Part shown: positions 40,660-49,710 of the stretch, in pieces
How the letters are laid out: every line of letters begins with the position of its first letter
Numbering within the stretch: the stretch's first letter is position 1
Origin: Rhizocola hellebori
GTDB taxonomy: Bacteria > Actinomycetota > Actinomycetes > Mycobacteriales > Micromonosporaceae
Direction of reading: 5' to 3'
Assembly: GCF_016862955.1 (NCBI RefSeq)
Contig: NZ_BONY01000030.1
Span: forward strand, 52,294-116,293
DNA length: 64,000 bases
The notes under the pieces: model-generated
The model's database searches: none
Seen by the model: only the letters and a program-made list of their open reading frames with translations
What the model was told of the DNA's origin: nothing
Position numbers and translations under genes: made by a program

Positions 40660-42981
40660 ATGAGTCGTCCGTTCCAAGGGGTCATCAACGTCGACGTTCG
40701 TGAATCAATCCCCGACTGGGAGGCGTTCGCCGCGCCGAAAGCGCCCGAAGGCGCGCCCAACGTGCTGATCGTGCTCTACGACGACACCGGCCTGGCCGCT
40801 TGGTCGCCGTTCGGTGGCAAGATCGAGATGCCGACGCTGCAACGGCTGGCGGACAACGGTTTGCGCTACTCGCAGTGGCACACCACGGCCCTGTGCTCGC
40901 CGACCCGGTCGACCTTCATGACCGGGCGCAACCATCATCAGAACGGCATGGCCTGCATCACCGAAGGCTCGATCGGTTTTCCCGGCGCCAACGCGCACAT
41001 CCCGCCCGAGTGCGGCTCGATGGCGGAAGTGTTGCGGCAGAACGGGTACAACACCTATTGGATCGGAAAGAATCACAACATCCCGATCGAGGAGTCCACC
41101 GCCGGATCGAGCAAACGGCACTGGCCACTGCTGATGGGCTGGGATCGCTTCTACGGCTTCATCGGCGGGGAGACCAATCAGTGGTACCCGACATTGGTGG
41201 AGGACAACCATTTCATTGACCAGCCCTACCAGCCGGAGCAGGGCTACCACCTGTCCAAGGACCTCGCCGACCACGCCCTGCAGATGCTGCGCGACTCCCG
41301 CCAGTCCGCGCCCGACCGGCCGTGGCTGATGTGGTTCTGCCCGGGGGCGAACCACGCCCCGCACCATGTGGCCAAGGAATGGGCCGACAAATACAAAGGC
41401 AAGTTCGACGACGGATACGAGGCCTACCGCGAATGGGTGCTGCCGCGCATGGTCGCCCAGGGCGTGCTGCCCGAAGGCACCGACCTCACCCGCATCAACC
41501 CGATGCCGCCGGGCACCCACGACGCCGGTGACGACATGCGCCCGTGGGCGGATCTTTCAGAGGACGAGAAGAAGCTCTTCATCCGGATGGCCGAGGTTTA
41601 TGCGGGCTTCTCCGAGTACACCGACCATCAGGTCGGGCGGATAGTCGAGTTCCTCGAACAGACCGGGCAGCTGGACAACACCATCGTCATCTACTGCGCC
41701 GACAACGGCGCCTCCGGCGAGGGCACCCCGAACGGATCGGTCAACGAGAACAAATTCTTCAACGGCTGGCCCGATGAGATGTCGGAAAACCTTGCCCACC
41801 TTGAGGATCTGGGATCGCCGGAGACCTACAACCACTACCCGACCGGCTGGGCGGTGGCTTTCTCCACGCCATTCAAGATGTTCAAACGCTATTCGTACGC
41901 CGGGGGCACCGCGGATCCCTTGGTGATCCACTGGCCGGCCGGGATCAAGGCCCGCGGCGAGGTGCGCCATCAGTACCACCACAGCACCGACATCGTACCC
42001 ACCATTTTGGACTGTATAGGCATCAAGTTCCCGGCCCGGCTCAACGGCCACAAGCAGGTGCCGCTGCCCGGGGTGTCGATGCGCTACTCCTTCGACAAGC
42101 CGAAAGCCAAGACCCGCAAGAAGCGGCAGTACTACGCGATGCTCGGCACCCGCGGCATCTGGCAGGACGGATGGAAGGCGGTCACCGTGCACGGCCCCAC
42201 CTCCGGCCTGGGCAACTTCGATGCCGACGAATGGGAGCTCTATCACGTCGACAAAGACCGCTCGGAAGCGCGCAACCTGGCCAAGCAGTTCCCCGACAAA
42301 CTCAAGGAACTGGTCGACCTGTGGTTCACCGAAGCGGGCAGGTATCAGGTGCTGCCGCTCGACGACCGGTTGCCCTACGAGATCCTCAACGACGCCCGGC
42401 CGCAGGCCATGGCGCCCCAGGACAGCTACGTGTACTACCCGGACGCCGCCGAGGTGCCCGAGGCGGCCGCGGTCAACCTGCGCGGACGCTCCTATCGGAT
42501 CCTGGCCAGCATCGAGATCACCGACGGCGACGCGGCCGGAGTCATCTTCGCCACCGGCGCCCGCTTCGGCGGCCACGCGCTTTTCCTCAAGGACCGCAAG
42601 GTTTGGTACGTCTACAACTTCCTCGGCGTCGAGGAGCAGACCTTCGTCTCCCCCGAGCCGCTCAGCCCGGGCCGTTATGTGCTTGGGGTGGAGTTCGCCA
42701 AGGAGGGCCAGGGCAAATATCACGAGACGCTGGGCACCACCAAGCTGTGGGTCGACGACGCCATGGTCGCGCAGGGTCCAATGAGGACACAGATCGGCAC
42801 CTTCACCCTTTGCGGCGACGGCCTGTGTGTGGGGCGCGACTCGGGCGACCCGGTCACCGCCAAGTACCCGAAACCGTCGGCTTTCCGGGGCGGCGTCATC
42901 CGGTCAGTGGAGATCAGCGTCGGCGACGACCAGTACGTGGACCTGGAAAAGGAGGCCTTCGCCGCCCTCGCTCGCGAGTGA
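40660..42981 (+). CDS. Arylsulfatase (sulfatase family S1)
   Basis: 773 aa from ATG 40660. Core motif CSPTRSTFMTGR (Cys79, the residue converted to formylglycine), N-terminal metal site APNVLIVLYDDTG, later DNGASGEGTPNGSVNE and TDIVPTILDCIG. A C-terminal beta domain (about 600-773) resembles the extra domain of type I arylsulfatases. No signal peptide, so probably cytoplasmic. The anaerobic-type Ser form is absent, so it needs the FGE encoded convergently downstream. Hydrolyses sulfate esters of unknown nature; length about 770 fits the actinobacterial large-arylsulfatase group. Confidence 0.92.
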   Translation: MSRPFQGVINVDVRESIPDWEAFAAPKAPEGAPNVLIVLYDDTGLAAWSPFGGKIEMPTLQRLADNGLRYSQWHTTALCSPTRSTFMTGRNHHQNGMACITEGSIGFPGANAHIPPECGSMAEVLRQNGYNTYWIGKNHNIPIEESTAGSSKRHWPLLMGWDRFYGFIGGETNQWYPTLVEDNHFIDQPYQPEQGYHLSKDLADHALQMLRDSRQSAPDRPWLMWFCPGANHAPHHVAKEWADKYKGKFDDGYEAYREWVLPRMVAQGVLPEGTDLTRINPMPPGTHDAGDDMRPWADLSEDEKKLFIRMAEVYAGFSEYTDHQVGRIVEFLEQTGQLDNTIVIYCADNGASGEGTPNGSVNENKFFNGWPDEMSENLAHLEDLGSPETYNHYPTGWAVAFSTPFKMFKRYSYAGGTADPLVIHWPAGIKARGEVRHQYHHSTDIVPTILDCIGIKFPARLNGHKQVPLPGVSMRYSFDKPKAKTRKKRQYYAMLGTRGIWQDGWKAVTVHGPTSGLGNFDADEWELYHVDKDRSEARNLAKQFPDKLKELVDLWFTEAGRYQVLPLDDRLPYEILNDARPQAMAPQDSYVYYPDAAEVPEAAAVNLRGRSYRILASIEITDGDAAGVIFATGARFGGHALFLKDRKVWYVYNFLGVEEQTFVSPEPLSPGRYVLGVEFAKEGQGKYHETLGTTKLWVDDAMVAQGPMRTQIGTFTLCGDGLCVGRDSGDPVTAKYPKPSAFRGGVIRSVEISVGDDQYVDLEKEAFAALARE

Positions 42982-42992
42982 AGGACACCGAA

Positions 42993-43658
42993 ATGATTCG
43001 GAGCCTGTGGGTCATGGTGGTGTTGGCCGGCTTGGCCGTCGCCGCGTGCGACGAAGCCGGAAGCGGCGAGGCCGATCAGGAACGGTTGCGGGTCATGCAG
43101 TCCGAGCCGCTGCTGTCCAATGCGATCGGCGCGCCGGTGGCGGTGGCCGGGTTCACCGAGGGAAGCCTGCCGCCGCGCCGCGGCCGGGTACAGGCCAAGT
43201 TGTTCGAGCAGAACGCCAACGACGCGCCGACCACCGCCCAGCTCAAGACGCTCGATGCGATGAAAGCCTTGCGCGACAACGGCTGGACGGTCTACTTCGT
43301 GGCCTGCCAGCCGCCGCTCAAGCCGGGCGATCCGGTGCCGCCCAGAGATCTGATCGGCCCGTTCCCCAGTGAGGAGTGGTGGGCGTTCGGCGCCTACGCC
43401 TACAAAATCAAGGACGGTGTCTCCTACTACGCCGCCGCCAACGGCAACGGCCGGCTCAAGGGTTCGGCGGCGGTCGATCTCGATCTGCGCGCGCCCAGCT
43501 CCAAGGAAGCCGGCTCAGACCTTTTCGCCGATCGGCCACCCGCCCTCGCACCGGGCGCCAGCTGCCTGGAGGCCAACGGCCTGCCCGCTCAGGCGGCCAA
43601 GGCCGGGGTGGCCCTGGAGCTCGACGAGAGCGCGGGCGGAACGGGCGGACACCGCTAG
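42993..43658 (+). CDS. Lipoprotein in sulfatase operon
   Basis: 221 aa from ATG 42993. Lipoprotein signal MIRSLWVMVVLAGLAVAACD. The mature part has no family I can name (FTEGSLPPRRGRVQAKLFEQ, DNGWTVYFVACQPP, EEWWAFGAYAYKIKDG). It starts 11 bp after the sulfatase stop, so it is probably co-transcribed and may serve an envelope-linked step. The stop shares CTAG with the convergent FGE stop. Confidence 0.65.
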   Translation: MIRSLWVMVVLAGLAVAACDEAGSGEADQERLRVMQSEPLLSNAIGAPVAVAGFTEGSLPPRRGRVQAKLFEQNANDAPTTAQLKTLDAMKALRDNGWTVYFVACQPPLKPGDPVPPRDLIGPFPSEEWWAFGAYAYKIKDGVSYYAAANGNGRLKGSAAVDLDLRAPSSKEAGSDLFADRPPALAPGASCLEANGLPAQAAKAGVALELDESAGGTGGHR

Positions 43659-44557
43659 CTTTCCCTTACCACCAGCCGGAAACCGAGATGGCAGGTGGAG
43701 GTGTCGACCGTCTGGCGCATCCTGGCGGCCGGCCGGTAGCGCCGGCAGTAGTTGGGGGCGCAGAGAAAAGAGCCACCCTTCATCACTTTCTCGGCCCCGA
43801 CCCCGTCTGCGCCACAACACGCGGCCGCCGGCTGCTGGGCGCCGAACGGGGACGACGTCCACTCCCATACGTTGCCGATCATGTCGAAGAGCCCGAACCT
43901 GTTGGCGGGGAACGATCCCACCGGCGAGGTTCGCTCATATCCGTCCAGACGCAGGTTCACCGCCGGGAACTCGCCCTGCCAGGTGTTGGCCAGGTGGCTG
44001 CCGCCGGGCGTGAACGAGTCTCCCCAGGCGAATTCCGACCGCGTGGCCGAGCTGGCCGCGTACTCCCACTCGGTCTCGGTCGGCAGGGCCGCCCCGGCCC
44101 AAGCCGCGTAGGCGGCCGCGTCCTGGTAGGCGACATGGACCACGGGATGATCTTCCAACCCGTCCAGGCTTGAGCCCGGCCCGTAGGGATGCCGCCAGTC
44201 CGCCCCGGGTACCAGGCTCCACCACTGCATGTGGTCGCGCAGATCCACCCGCCGCCCGGGTGGGGTGAAGACGATGGAGGCGGGCACGAGCAGCTCGGGG
44301 TCGGCGTCGGGGTAGTCCTGCGCGCTGGGTGCGCGCTCCGCGACGGTCACGTAATGAGTTGCCGCCACGAAGTCCTGAAAACGCGCGTTGGTCACCGGAT
44401 GCGGGGCGATCCAGAACCCGCCGACCTCGACCGTGCGCGCGGGCGCCTCCTCCGGATAGTGATCGTCAGAGCCCATGGTGAAACTGCCGTCGGGGATCCA
44501 GACCATGCCGTGGTGCGCCACCGGCGGGGATGAGCCGAGGGAGATCAGCTGAGTCAT
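43655..44557 (-). CDS. Formylglycine-generating enzyme (SUMF1-like)
   Basis: 300 aa from ATG at 44555-44557. FGE-sulfatase fold: MVWIPDGSFTMGSDDHYPEE, APHPVTNARFQDFV, LPTETEWEYAASS, FGLFDMIGNVWEWTSS and GGSFLCAPNYCRRYRPAARM with the redox pair Cys266/Cys271 (CxxxxC). It oxidises the Cys of CxPxR to formylglycine in the neighbouring sulfatase (Cys79), using oxygen and copper. The genes are convergent and share a CTAG at their stops. Confidence 0.93.
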   Translation of the reverse strand: MTQLISLGSSPPVAHHGMVWIPDGSFTMGSDDHYPEEAPARTVEVGGFWIAPHPVTNARFQDFVAATHYVTVAERAPSAQDYPDADPELLVPASIVFTPPGRRVDLRDHMQWWSLVPGADWRHPYGPGSSLDGLEDHPVVHVAYQDAAAYAAWAGAALPTETEWEYAASSATRSEFAWGDSFTPGGSHLANTWQGEFPAVNLRLDGYERTSPVGSFPANRFGLFDMIGNVWEWTSSPFGAQQPAAACCGADGVGAEKVMKGGSFLCAPNYCRRYRPAARMRQTVDTSTCHLGFRLVVRES

Positions 44558-44604
44558 CCCCTCAAACTACCGCGTAAGGTTACTTTTGCTCATATATTCG
44601 AGCT

Positions 44605-45159
44605 ATGACGACCTTAGGGGTTAGAAGTGCGAGAGCAACCGGTTTGCCCTGGTGGCTGCTTCTCGTCACCGGTGCATTGTGGATCATCGTCTCGTGGCTG
44701 GTGCTCGGTTACAACAGCCGCTCGGTCAACGCCATCGCCGTCCTCGCCGGCGCGGTGATCCTGGCCGCCGGGGTGGGCGAGCTCTACCTCATGTTCTTCG
44801 TCCCCGGCTGGAAATGGCTGCACGGTCTGCTTGGCGCGCTGTTCATCGTCACCGGCTTCTTCGCCTGGATCAACCCGGGCAAGACGGTCTTCTGGCTCGC
44901 CGCTTTCATCGGCTGGTACCTATTGTTCAAGGGCGCCGCGGATATCGTCCTCGGGTTCCTCACCAAGGCCACCAACGAGGCGTGGTGGCTGGGCGTCATC
45001 ATCGGCATCGTCGAAATGCTGCTTGGCTTCTGGGCCGCGGGCCGGTTCGAGCGCTCCCTCTACCTGCTGATCGTCTACGTGGCCGTCATCGCGCTGGCAC
45101 GGGGCATCACCGACATCATCATGGCCTTCCGCGTCCGCAAGCTGGCCCACGAGGTCTGA
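44605..45159 (+). CDS. HdeD family membrane protein (DUF308)
   Basis: 184 aa from ATG 44605. Six membrane helices in three pairs, with the DUF308 repeats (GALWIIVSWLVLGYNSRSVN, GALFIVTGFFAWINPGKTVF, LLFKGAADIVLGFLTKAT, IIGIVEMLLGFWAAGRF). E. coli HdeD helps acid resistance; actinobacterial relatives have unknown roles. Stands alone between the FGE and Fur genes. Confidence 0.88.
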   Translation: MTTLGVRSARATGLPWWLLLVTGALWIIVSWLVLGYNSRSVNAIAVLAGAVILAAGVGELYLMFFVPGWKWLHGLLGALFIVTGFFAWINPGKTVFWLAAFIGWYLLFKGAADIVLGFLTKATNEAWWLGVIIGIVEMLLGFWAAGRFERSLYLLIVYVAVIALARGITDIIMAFRVRKLAHEV

Positions 45160-45169
45160 CGTGGACGGG

Positions 45170-45583
45170 CTACTCGGGTTTGGCGGCGCAGGCGGAGCAG
45201 GTGCCGAAGATTTCCAGCGTGTGGGAGACGTCGGTGAAGCCGTGTTCGCGGGCTATCCGGTCGGTCCAGGACTCGACCGCAGGGCCGTCGATCTCCACGG
45301 TGCGGCCGCATTGGCGGCACACCAGATGGTGGTGATGGCGGCCCTGACCGCAAAGGCGAAACAGCTGCTCGCCGCTGGGCAGCCGCATGGTGTCGGCCTC
45401 ACCGGCGTCGACCAGGGTTTGCAAGGCGCGATAGACAGTGGTCAGCCCCACCCCGCTGCCCTGTGAGCGCAGATCGGCGTAGAGCTGTTGCGCCGTGCGG
45501 AAGTCGTCAGTCTGCCTTAGAAGACCCAGGATTTCGCCACGCTGCTTGGTGTTGCGGCTCGCGCCCGGCAACGACTCCGCCAC
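45170..45583 (-). CDS. Fur-family regulator, probably Zur
   Basis: 137 aa from ATG at 45581-45583. Winged helix 10-80 (KQRGEILGLLRQTDDFRTAQ, then GLTTVYRALQTLVDAGEAD) and dimerisation domain with HHHHLVCRQCGRTVEIDGP and GTCSACA, giving two CxxC motifs that bind structural zinc. HHHH and the two CxxC pairs fit zinc-responsive Zur/FurB more than iron Fur, but DNA-binding targets are not visible here. Confidence 0.8.
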   Translation of the reverse strand: MAESLPGASRNTKQRGEILGLLRQTDDFRTAQQLYADLRSQGSGVGLTTVYRALQTLVDAGEADTMRLPSGEQLFRLCGQGRHHHHLVCRQCGRTVEIDGPAVESWTDRIAREHGFTDVSHTLEIFGTCSACAAKPE

Positions 45584-45619
45584 GATTCACTCCCTTGCCC
45601 GTAGATCGGCCCGGCAAGT

Positions 45620-45652
45620 CTACCGCCCGGGCTTTACCCGCCCGGGCGGTAG
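45620..45652 (-). terminator. Hairpin after the MFS exporter gene
   Basis: CTACCGCCCGGG (45620-45631) and CCCGGGCGGTAG (45641-45652), perfect 12-bp arms, 9-nt loop. Lies 19 bp past the MFS stop and upstream of the Fur gene on the same strand, separating the two. Confidence 0.7.
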
Positions 45653-45670
45653 CGTTTCGGGACGATTAGC

Positions 45671-47098
45671 TCACGCGTTCGCCCGGGCCTTGCGCGGAAG
45701 CAGGAAACCGATGCCGAAGGCGGCGATGGTGAGCCCGACCGCGATCAAGGTCACCACCGAGGCGGCGCGAACCGCTGTCGTGGCCGAGATGGCCGGGCCG
45801 GTGATGCCGAAGAAGATCGTGCCCAGGACTGCCACCCCCAGCGAGGCGCCGAGCTGCTGCAGGGCTTCCAGGCTGGAGGAGGCGGAACCGACCTCGTGGT
45901 CGGCGATCTCACCCATGATGATGTCGAAGAGCGGCACGAAGATCATGCCCATCCCGAAACCGAACGCCCCCAACGGAAGCGCCAGCTCCCAGCTGGTCAG
46001 ATCGATGCCGGAGCCCTGCAGCACAAGGTAGACGCCCACCATGCCGACGGTCATTCCGATCAGTCCGATGTGGAGGATCCGGCGGCCCAGCTTGGCCATC
46101 ATGGCGGCGGCGAAGCCGGAGCCCAGGAAGGCCCCCAGCGCCCACGCCGACATGGTCAGGCTCGCCCGGATCACCGAGTAGCCGAGCCCGAGCTGAAGGA
46201 ACAGGCCGACCGCGAGGGAGAAGCCGACGATCGCGCCGAAGAAGACGATGACGAAGATGACCCCGGAGCTGAACGAGCGCTTCGCAAAGACACTGAGCTC
46301 CACCAGGGGGGTACGGCCCTTCAAGCGCATCTGGTAGACGACGAAGCCTGCGAACATGGCCAGCGACGCGCCGAGCATGGCGAAGATCCACGACGGCCAG
46401 CCCAGCTCACGGCCCTGCACCAGCGGGAAGACCAGCAGGAACATCGCGGCTCCGGCCAGCGCCATCCCGGGCACATCCAGCTGGGAGTGGCGGTGGGTGG
46501 GCGCGTTGCCGGGCAGGATGCGCCGGCCGGTCACCAGAGCCCACACGCCCAGCGGCAGGTTGATCAGAAAGATCATCCTCCATCCGGTACCCGCGATGAG
46601 AAAGCCGGCCACGATCGGCCCGATGACGGTGGACAGGCCGATGACCGGGCCGAAAGCGGCGAACGCCTTGCCGATGTCCTGCGGCGGGAAAAGATCACGG
46701 ATCAGCCCGAAGCACTGCGGGATCATCACCGCGGCGAACAGGCCCTGCAGCACCCGCGCGCCCACCAGCACGCTCGGCGACCAGGCCAGCGCACAGGCCA
46801 GCGAGGTGACGGTGAACCCGGCAACCCCGATCATCAGCATTCGCTTGCGGCCATACATATCGCCCAGCCGTCCCCCGGTGAGCAGCCCGACGGCCAGCGC
46901 GAGGGTGTAGCCGGCCGCGATCCACTGCAGGCTGGCCAGGCTTCCGCCCAGCTCGGCGTAGATGGAAGGGGCGGCGACATTGACCACCGTGGAGTCGAGC
47001 AGGTTCATGATCGTAGCGGCCAGGACGACGGAAAGGCCGAGCCACCGGGCGGTAATCGCCGGTGCCGGGCGGGTCGCTGTTGCGGTCATCGCGTTCAT
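45671..47098 (-). CDS. MFS drug/metabolite exporter (DHA2-like)
   Basis: 475 aa from ATG at 47096-47098. About 14 membrane helices. Signature loops: RLGDMYGRKRMLMIG (G-x-L-x-D-x-x-G-R/K-x-x-x) after helix 2 and GPIVAGFLIAGTGWRMIFLI (motif C) in helix 5, characteristic of drug/proton antiporters of the DHA2 family (EmrB-like). Substrate unknown. Divergent from a WYL regulator across a perfect 23-bp palindrome, so probably regulated by it. Confidence 0.9.
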   Translation of the reverse strand: MNAMTATATRPAPAITARWLGLSVVLAATIMNLLDSTVVNVAAPSIYAELGGSLASLQWIAAGYTLALAVGLLTGGRLGDMYGRKRMLMIGVAGFTVTSLACALAWSPSVLVGARVLQGLFAAVMIPQCFGLIRDLFPPQDIGKAFAAFGPVIGLSTVIGPIVAGFLIAGTGWRMIFLINLPLGVWALVTGRRILPGNAPTHRHSQLDVPGMALAGAAMFLLVFPLVQGRELGWPSWIFAMLGASLAMFAGFVVYQMRLKGRTPLVELSVFAKRSFSSGVIFVIVFFGAIVGFSLAVGLFLQLGLGYSVIRASLTMSAWALGAFLGSGFAAAMMAKLGRRILHIGLIGMTVGMVGVYLVLQGSGIDLTSWELALPLGAFGFGMGMIFVPLFDIIMGEIADHEVGSASSSLEALQQLGASLGVAVLGTIFFGITGPAISATTAVRAASVVTLIAVGLTIAAFGIGFLLPRKARANA

Positions 47099-47117
47099 GG
47101 GACAAGCCTGTCAGGGC

Positions 47118-47140
47118 ATTAGGAACAACTCGTTCCTAAT
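47118..47140. promoter_or_regulatory. Operator between MFS exporter and WYL regulator genes
   Basis: ATTAGGAAC (47118-47126) and GTTCCTAAT (47132-47140), perfect 9-bp arms around AACTC, in the 61-bp gap between divergent starts at 47098 and 47160. Centred so that binding would cover both promoters. A YafY/WYL regulator binding its own site and controlling the exporter is the likely arrangement. Confidence 0.7.
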
Positions 47141-47159
47141 GATCTGGCAAACTGAAATC

Positions 47160-48128
47160 ATGTTGGAGACCTCCGCCCGGCTGCTGCGCCTGCTTTCCCT
47201 GTTGCAAACCCCGCGCGAATGGACCGGCACCGAGTTGGCCGACCGCCTCGAGGTGAGCACGCGCACGGTGCGCAACGATGTGGATCGGCTGCGCCAGCTC
47301 GGTTATCCGGTGCACGCCACCCGGGGCGCGGTCGGCGGCTACCGGCTGGGCGCCGGGGCCAACCTGCCTCCCCTGCTGCTCGACGACGAAGAAGCGGTCG
47401 CCGTCGCGGTCGGTCTGCGCAGCGCCGCCGGCGGATCGATCGCCGGGATAGAGGAGATCTCGCTGCGGGCGCTGGCCAAGCTGGAACAGGTGCTGCCGAC
47501 CAGGTTGCGGCGGCGCGTGAACGCGCTGCAGACCTATACCGTGGCGGTGCCCGCGTTGCGGCGAGGCCCCACCGTCGACGCCAGCTTGCTGACCACCCTG
47601 ACCGCGGCCTGCCGCGACCATGAGCGGGTCCGCTTCGGCTACTCCGACCACTCCGGCGCGGACAGTGTCCGGGTGGTCGAGCCCTACCGGCTGGTCAATT
47701 GGGGCCGGCGCTGGTATCTGCTGGCCTACGACATCGAGCGGCACGACTGGCGCATCTTCCGGCTCGACCGGGTGCAGCCGCAATCGCCTACCGGGCAACG
47801 TTTCGCGCCACGGCCCATGCCCGAGCCGGACGCGGCCACATACGTCGCCCGCCGGGTCTCCACCGCGCCGTGGAAATACACCGCCAGCGTCACCTTCTAC
47901 GCTCCGGCCGAAACCATCGCCGAGCGGATCCCGCATCAGTTCGGCGCGGTGGAGGCGATCGACGACCACACCTGCGTGTTCAAGACCGGGGCCAGCTCGG
48001 TGGAGGAACTGGCCATGTGGCTCGGTTACCTGGGGGTCGACTTCACGGTCACCGAGCCGCCGGAGCTGGTGGCGCACTTGCAGAAGCTGTCTGTCCGCTT
48101 TGGACAGTCGGGGCAGCCGCGGGGGTAG
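47160..48128 (+). CDS. WYL-domain (YafY-like) transcriptional regulator
   Basis: 322 aa from ATG 47160. N-terminal winged helix 1-70 (LLRLLSLLQTPREWTGTELA, then DRLEVSTRTVRNDVDRLRQL). WYL domain 140-250 (VRFGYSDHSGADSVRVVEPY, WYLLAYDIERHDWRIFRLDR) with the conserved Arg and Tyr residues thought to bind a small ligand or nucleic acid, then a C-terminal WCX segment. Divergent from the MFS exporter. Its 3' end overlaps the convergent surface-protein gene by 80 bp. Confidence 0.88.
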   Translation: MLETSARLLRLLSLLQTPREWTGTELADRLEVSTRTVRNDVDRLRQLGYPVHATRGAVGGYRLGAGANLPPLLLDDEEAVAVAVGLRSAAGGSIAGIEEISLRALAKLEQVLPTRLRRRVNALQTYTVAVPALRRGPTVDASLLTTLTAACRDHERVRFGYSDHSGADSVRVVEPYRLVNWGRRWYLLAYDIERHDWRIFRLDRVQPQSPTGQRFAPRPMPEPDAATYVARRVSTAPWKYTASVTFYAPAETIAERIPHQFGAVEAIDDHTCVFKTGASSVEELAMWLGYLGVDFTVTEPPELVAHLQKLSVRFGQSGQPRG

Positions 48129-49656
48129 CCACCCACCGGTCGGTGTAGTACCACCGCTGCAGCGCGCCGTCCTTGGCCCGGGCGAACACCCACGGGCTGC
48201 CATCCGCGGCCACCACCGCGGCCACGTCACCTTCCACGACGCCGCCGAGGTTGTGGTCGAACCAGGTGCCGTTGACGTAGTACCACCATTGCAGCGTGCC
48301 GTCCTTGGCTCGGCCGAACACCCACGGCGTGCCGTTGCGGGCCACCGCCACCGTCACCGGGCCGGTCAATGACGCGCCAAGGCTGCGCGCCGACATGGCC
48401 GAACCCGCGAAATACCACTGCGCGAGCGTGTCGTCGTCGCCCCGGCCGAACAGCCACGGGCTGCCGTCGGGGGCCACCACCGCCGTGACGTCGCCACCGG
48501 CCGGGCCGCCCAGGTCGCGGTCGGACCACGTTCCGTCCACCAGATACCACTGATGCAGCGCACCCTGCGTGGTGCGGCCGAACACCCATGGCGTGCCGTC
48601 CTTCGCGAGCGTGGCCGTGACCTCACCGGTCACCGACCCGCCGAGGGTGCGCTCGATCCAATGGCCTGCCGCGAAAGTCCAGTGGTGCAACGTGTTGTCG
48701 GCGGCACGCCCGAACACCCACGGGCTGCCGTCGGGCGACACCGCCACCGCGGGGTCACCGGCCAGCGAGCCGCCAAGGTTGCGCTGCGGCCACGTGCCGT
48801 TGAGGTAGCTCCAGTGCCGCAGCGTGCCGTCGGTGGCGCGGCCGAACACCCAGGGATTGCCGTCGGGTGTGCGCACGGCCACCGCGTCGCCGGCCAGCGA
48901 GCCACCGAGACTGCGCTCCAGCCACCCATTATTGGCTTCGTACCACTGATGCAGGGTGCCATCGGCCGCCCGGCCGAACACCCACGGGCTGCCGTCGGGG
49001 GCAAGCACGGCCGTCACCTCGGTGGGCGGCGCGGGCGCCGTGCTAACGGTAGGCGCCGGGCTGGCCGAGGTCCACCACGAGGTCTGCTTGAGGGCCCCCT
49101 GACGGCTGAAGCTGATGTGGATGTGGTTGGTGTGGCAATCGCCCGGGCTTCCGTCGCAGGGACGCGGCTGCCAGCCTAGCTTGGGCGAGAAGGCCTTCCA
49201 CATCTGACGATCCCAGATGATGTACATGACACCCAGCCGGCGGGCGTTGGCGTGCGCGTTTCCCTGCTCGTCGGTGGCGAGCAGCCAGTCCAGAATGCTC
49301 TGCGCCGTCTGGCGCTGCTTGGGATCGGCGGCGTCGAGCATGTAGTCCAGCGCGCGCCCTTCCTTGTGCTCGCTGGTGCCGCCCACATCGCAAGCCCGGT
49401 CTATCCCCCAGCTGTGTTTGCCGAAGTTGTCGTTCAGCAGGTCCTTGACCGCCACCACGCCCGGCTTCGCCACCGGATCACAGGTGTTCTGTGCGTCGTA
49501 GACCGCGTAGGCATCTATTTTCGAGCCCAGCGGGGCGATCTGAGCGACCGGGACCAGGCCAATGCCCACAGACGTTGCGGCACCGGCACTCGCGATCGCC
49601 GTGGCTATCAAACTGACGAGCATTCTCTTCGGCAACACGCTAGCAAAGATAGACAC
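48049..49656 (-). CDS. Secreted M15-like peptidase fold with seven-repeat beta-propeller
   Basis: 535 aa from ATG at 49654-49656. Signal peptide about 1-30. The catalytic-like domain (60-200) has SEHKEGRALDYML and CHTNHIHISF, the His/Asp and HxH zinc ligands of M15 D-Ala-D-Ala peptidase-like (ARB_07466-type) domains. From 205 to 515 there are seven repeats of about 44 residues, each with (D/N)G(S/T/N)PWVFGR and a TLHQWY-like strand, as in PLL-type seven-bladed propellers that bind surface sugars. Overall a wall-binding hydrolase. Convergent overlap of 80 bp with the WYL gene. Confidence 0.8.
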   Translation of the reverse strand: MSIFASVLPKRMLVSLIATAIASAGAATSVGIGLVPVAQIAPLGSKIDAYAVYDAQNTCDPVAKPGVVAVKDLLNDNFGKHSWGIDRACDVGGTSEHKEGRALDYMLDAADPKQRQTAQSILDWLLATDEQGNAHANARRLGVMYIIWDRQMWKAFSPKLGWQPRPCDGSPGDCHTNHIHISFSRQGALKQTSWWTSASPAPTVSTAPAPPTEVTAVLAPDGSPWVFGRAADGTLHQWYEANNGWLERSLGGSLAGDAVAVRTPDGNPWVFGRATDGTLRHWSYLNGTWPQRNLGGSLAGDPAVAVSPDGSPWVFGRAADNTLHHWTFAAGHWIERTLGGSVTGEVTATLAKDGTPWVFGRTTQGALHQWYLVDGTWSDRDLGGPAGGDVTAVVAPDGSPWLFGRGDDDTLAQWYFAGSAMSARSLGASLTGPVTVAVARNGTPWVFGRAKDGTLQWWYYVNGTWFDHNLGGVVEGDVAAVVAADGSPWVFARAKDGALQRWYYTDRWVATPAAAPTVQSGQTASASAPPAPAAR

Positions 49657-49710
49657 GCGCCCACCCCGCTATGGTTGCGATTCAGTCACAGAATTCGATA
49701 TTGGGATGTA

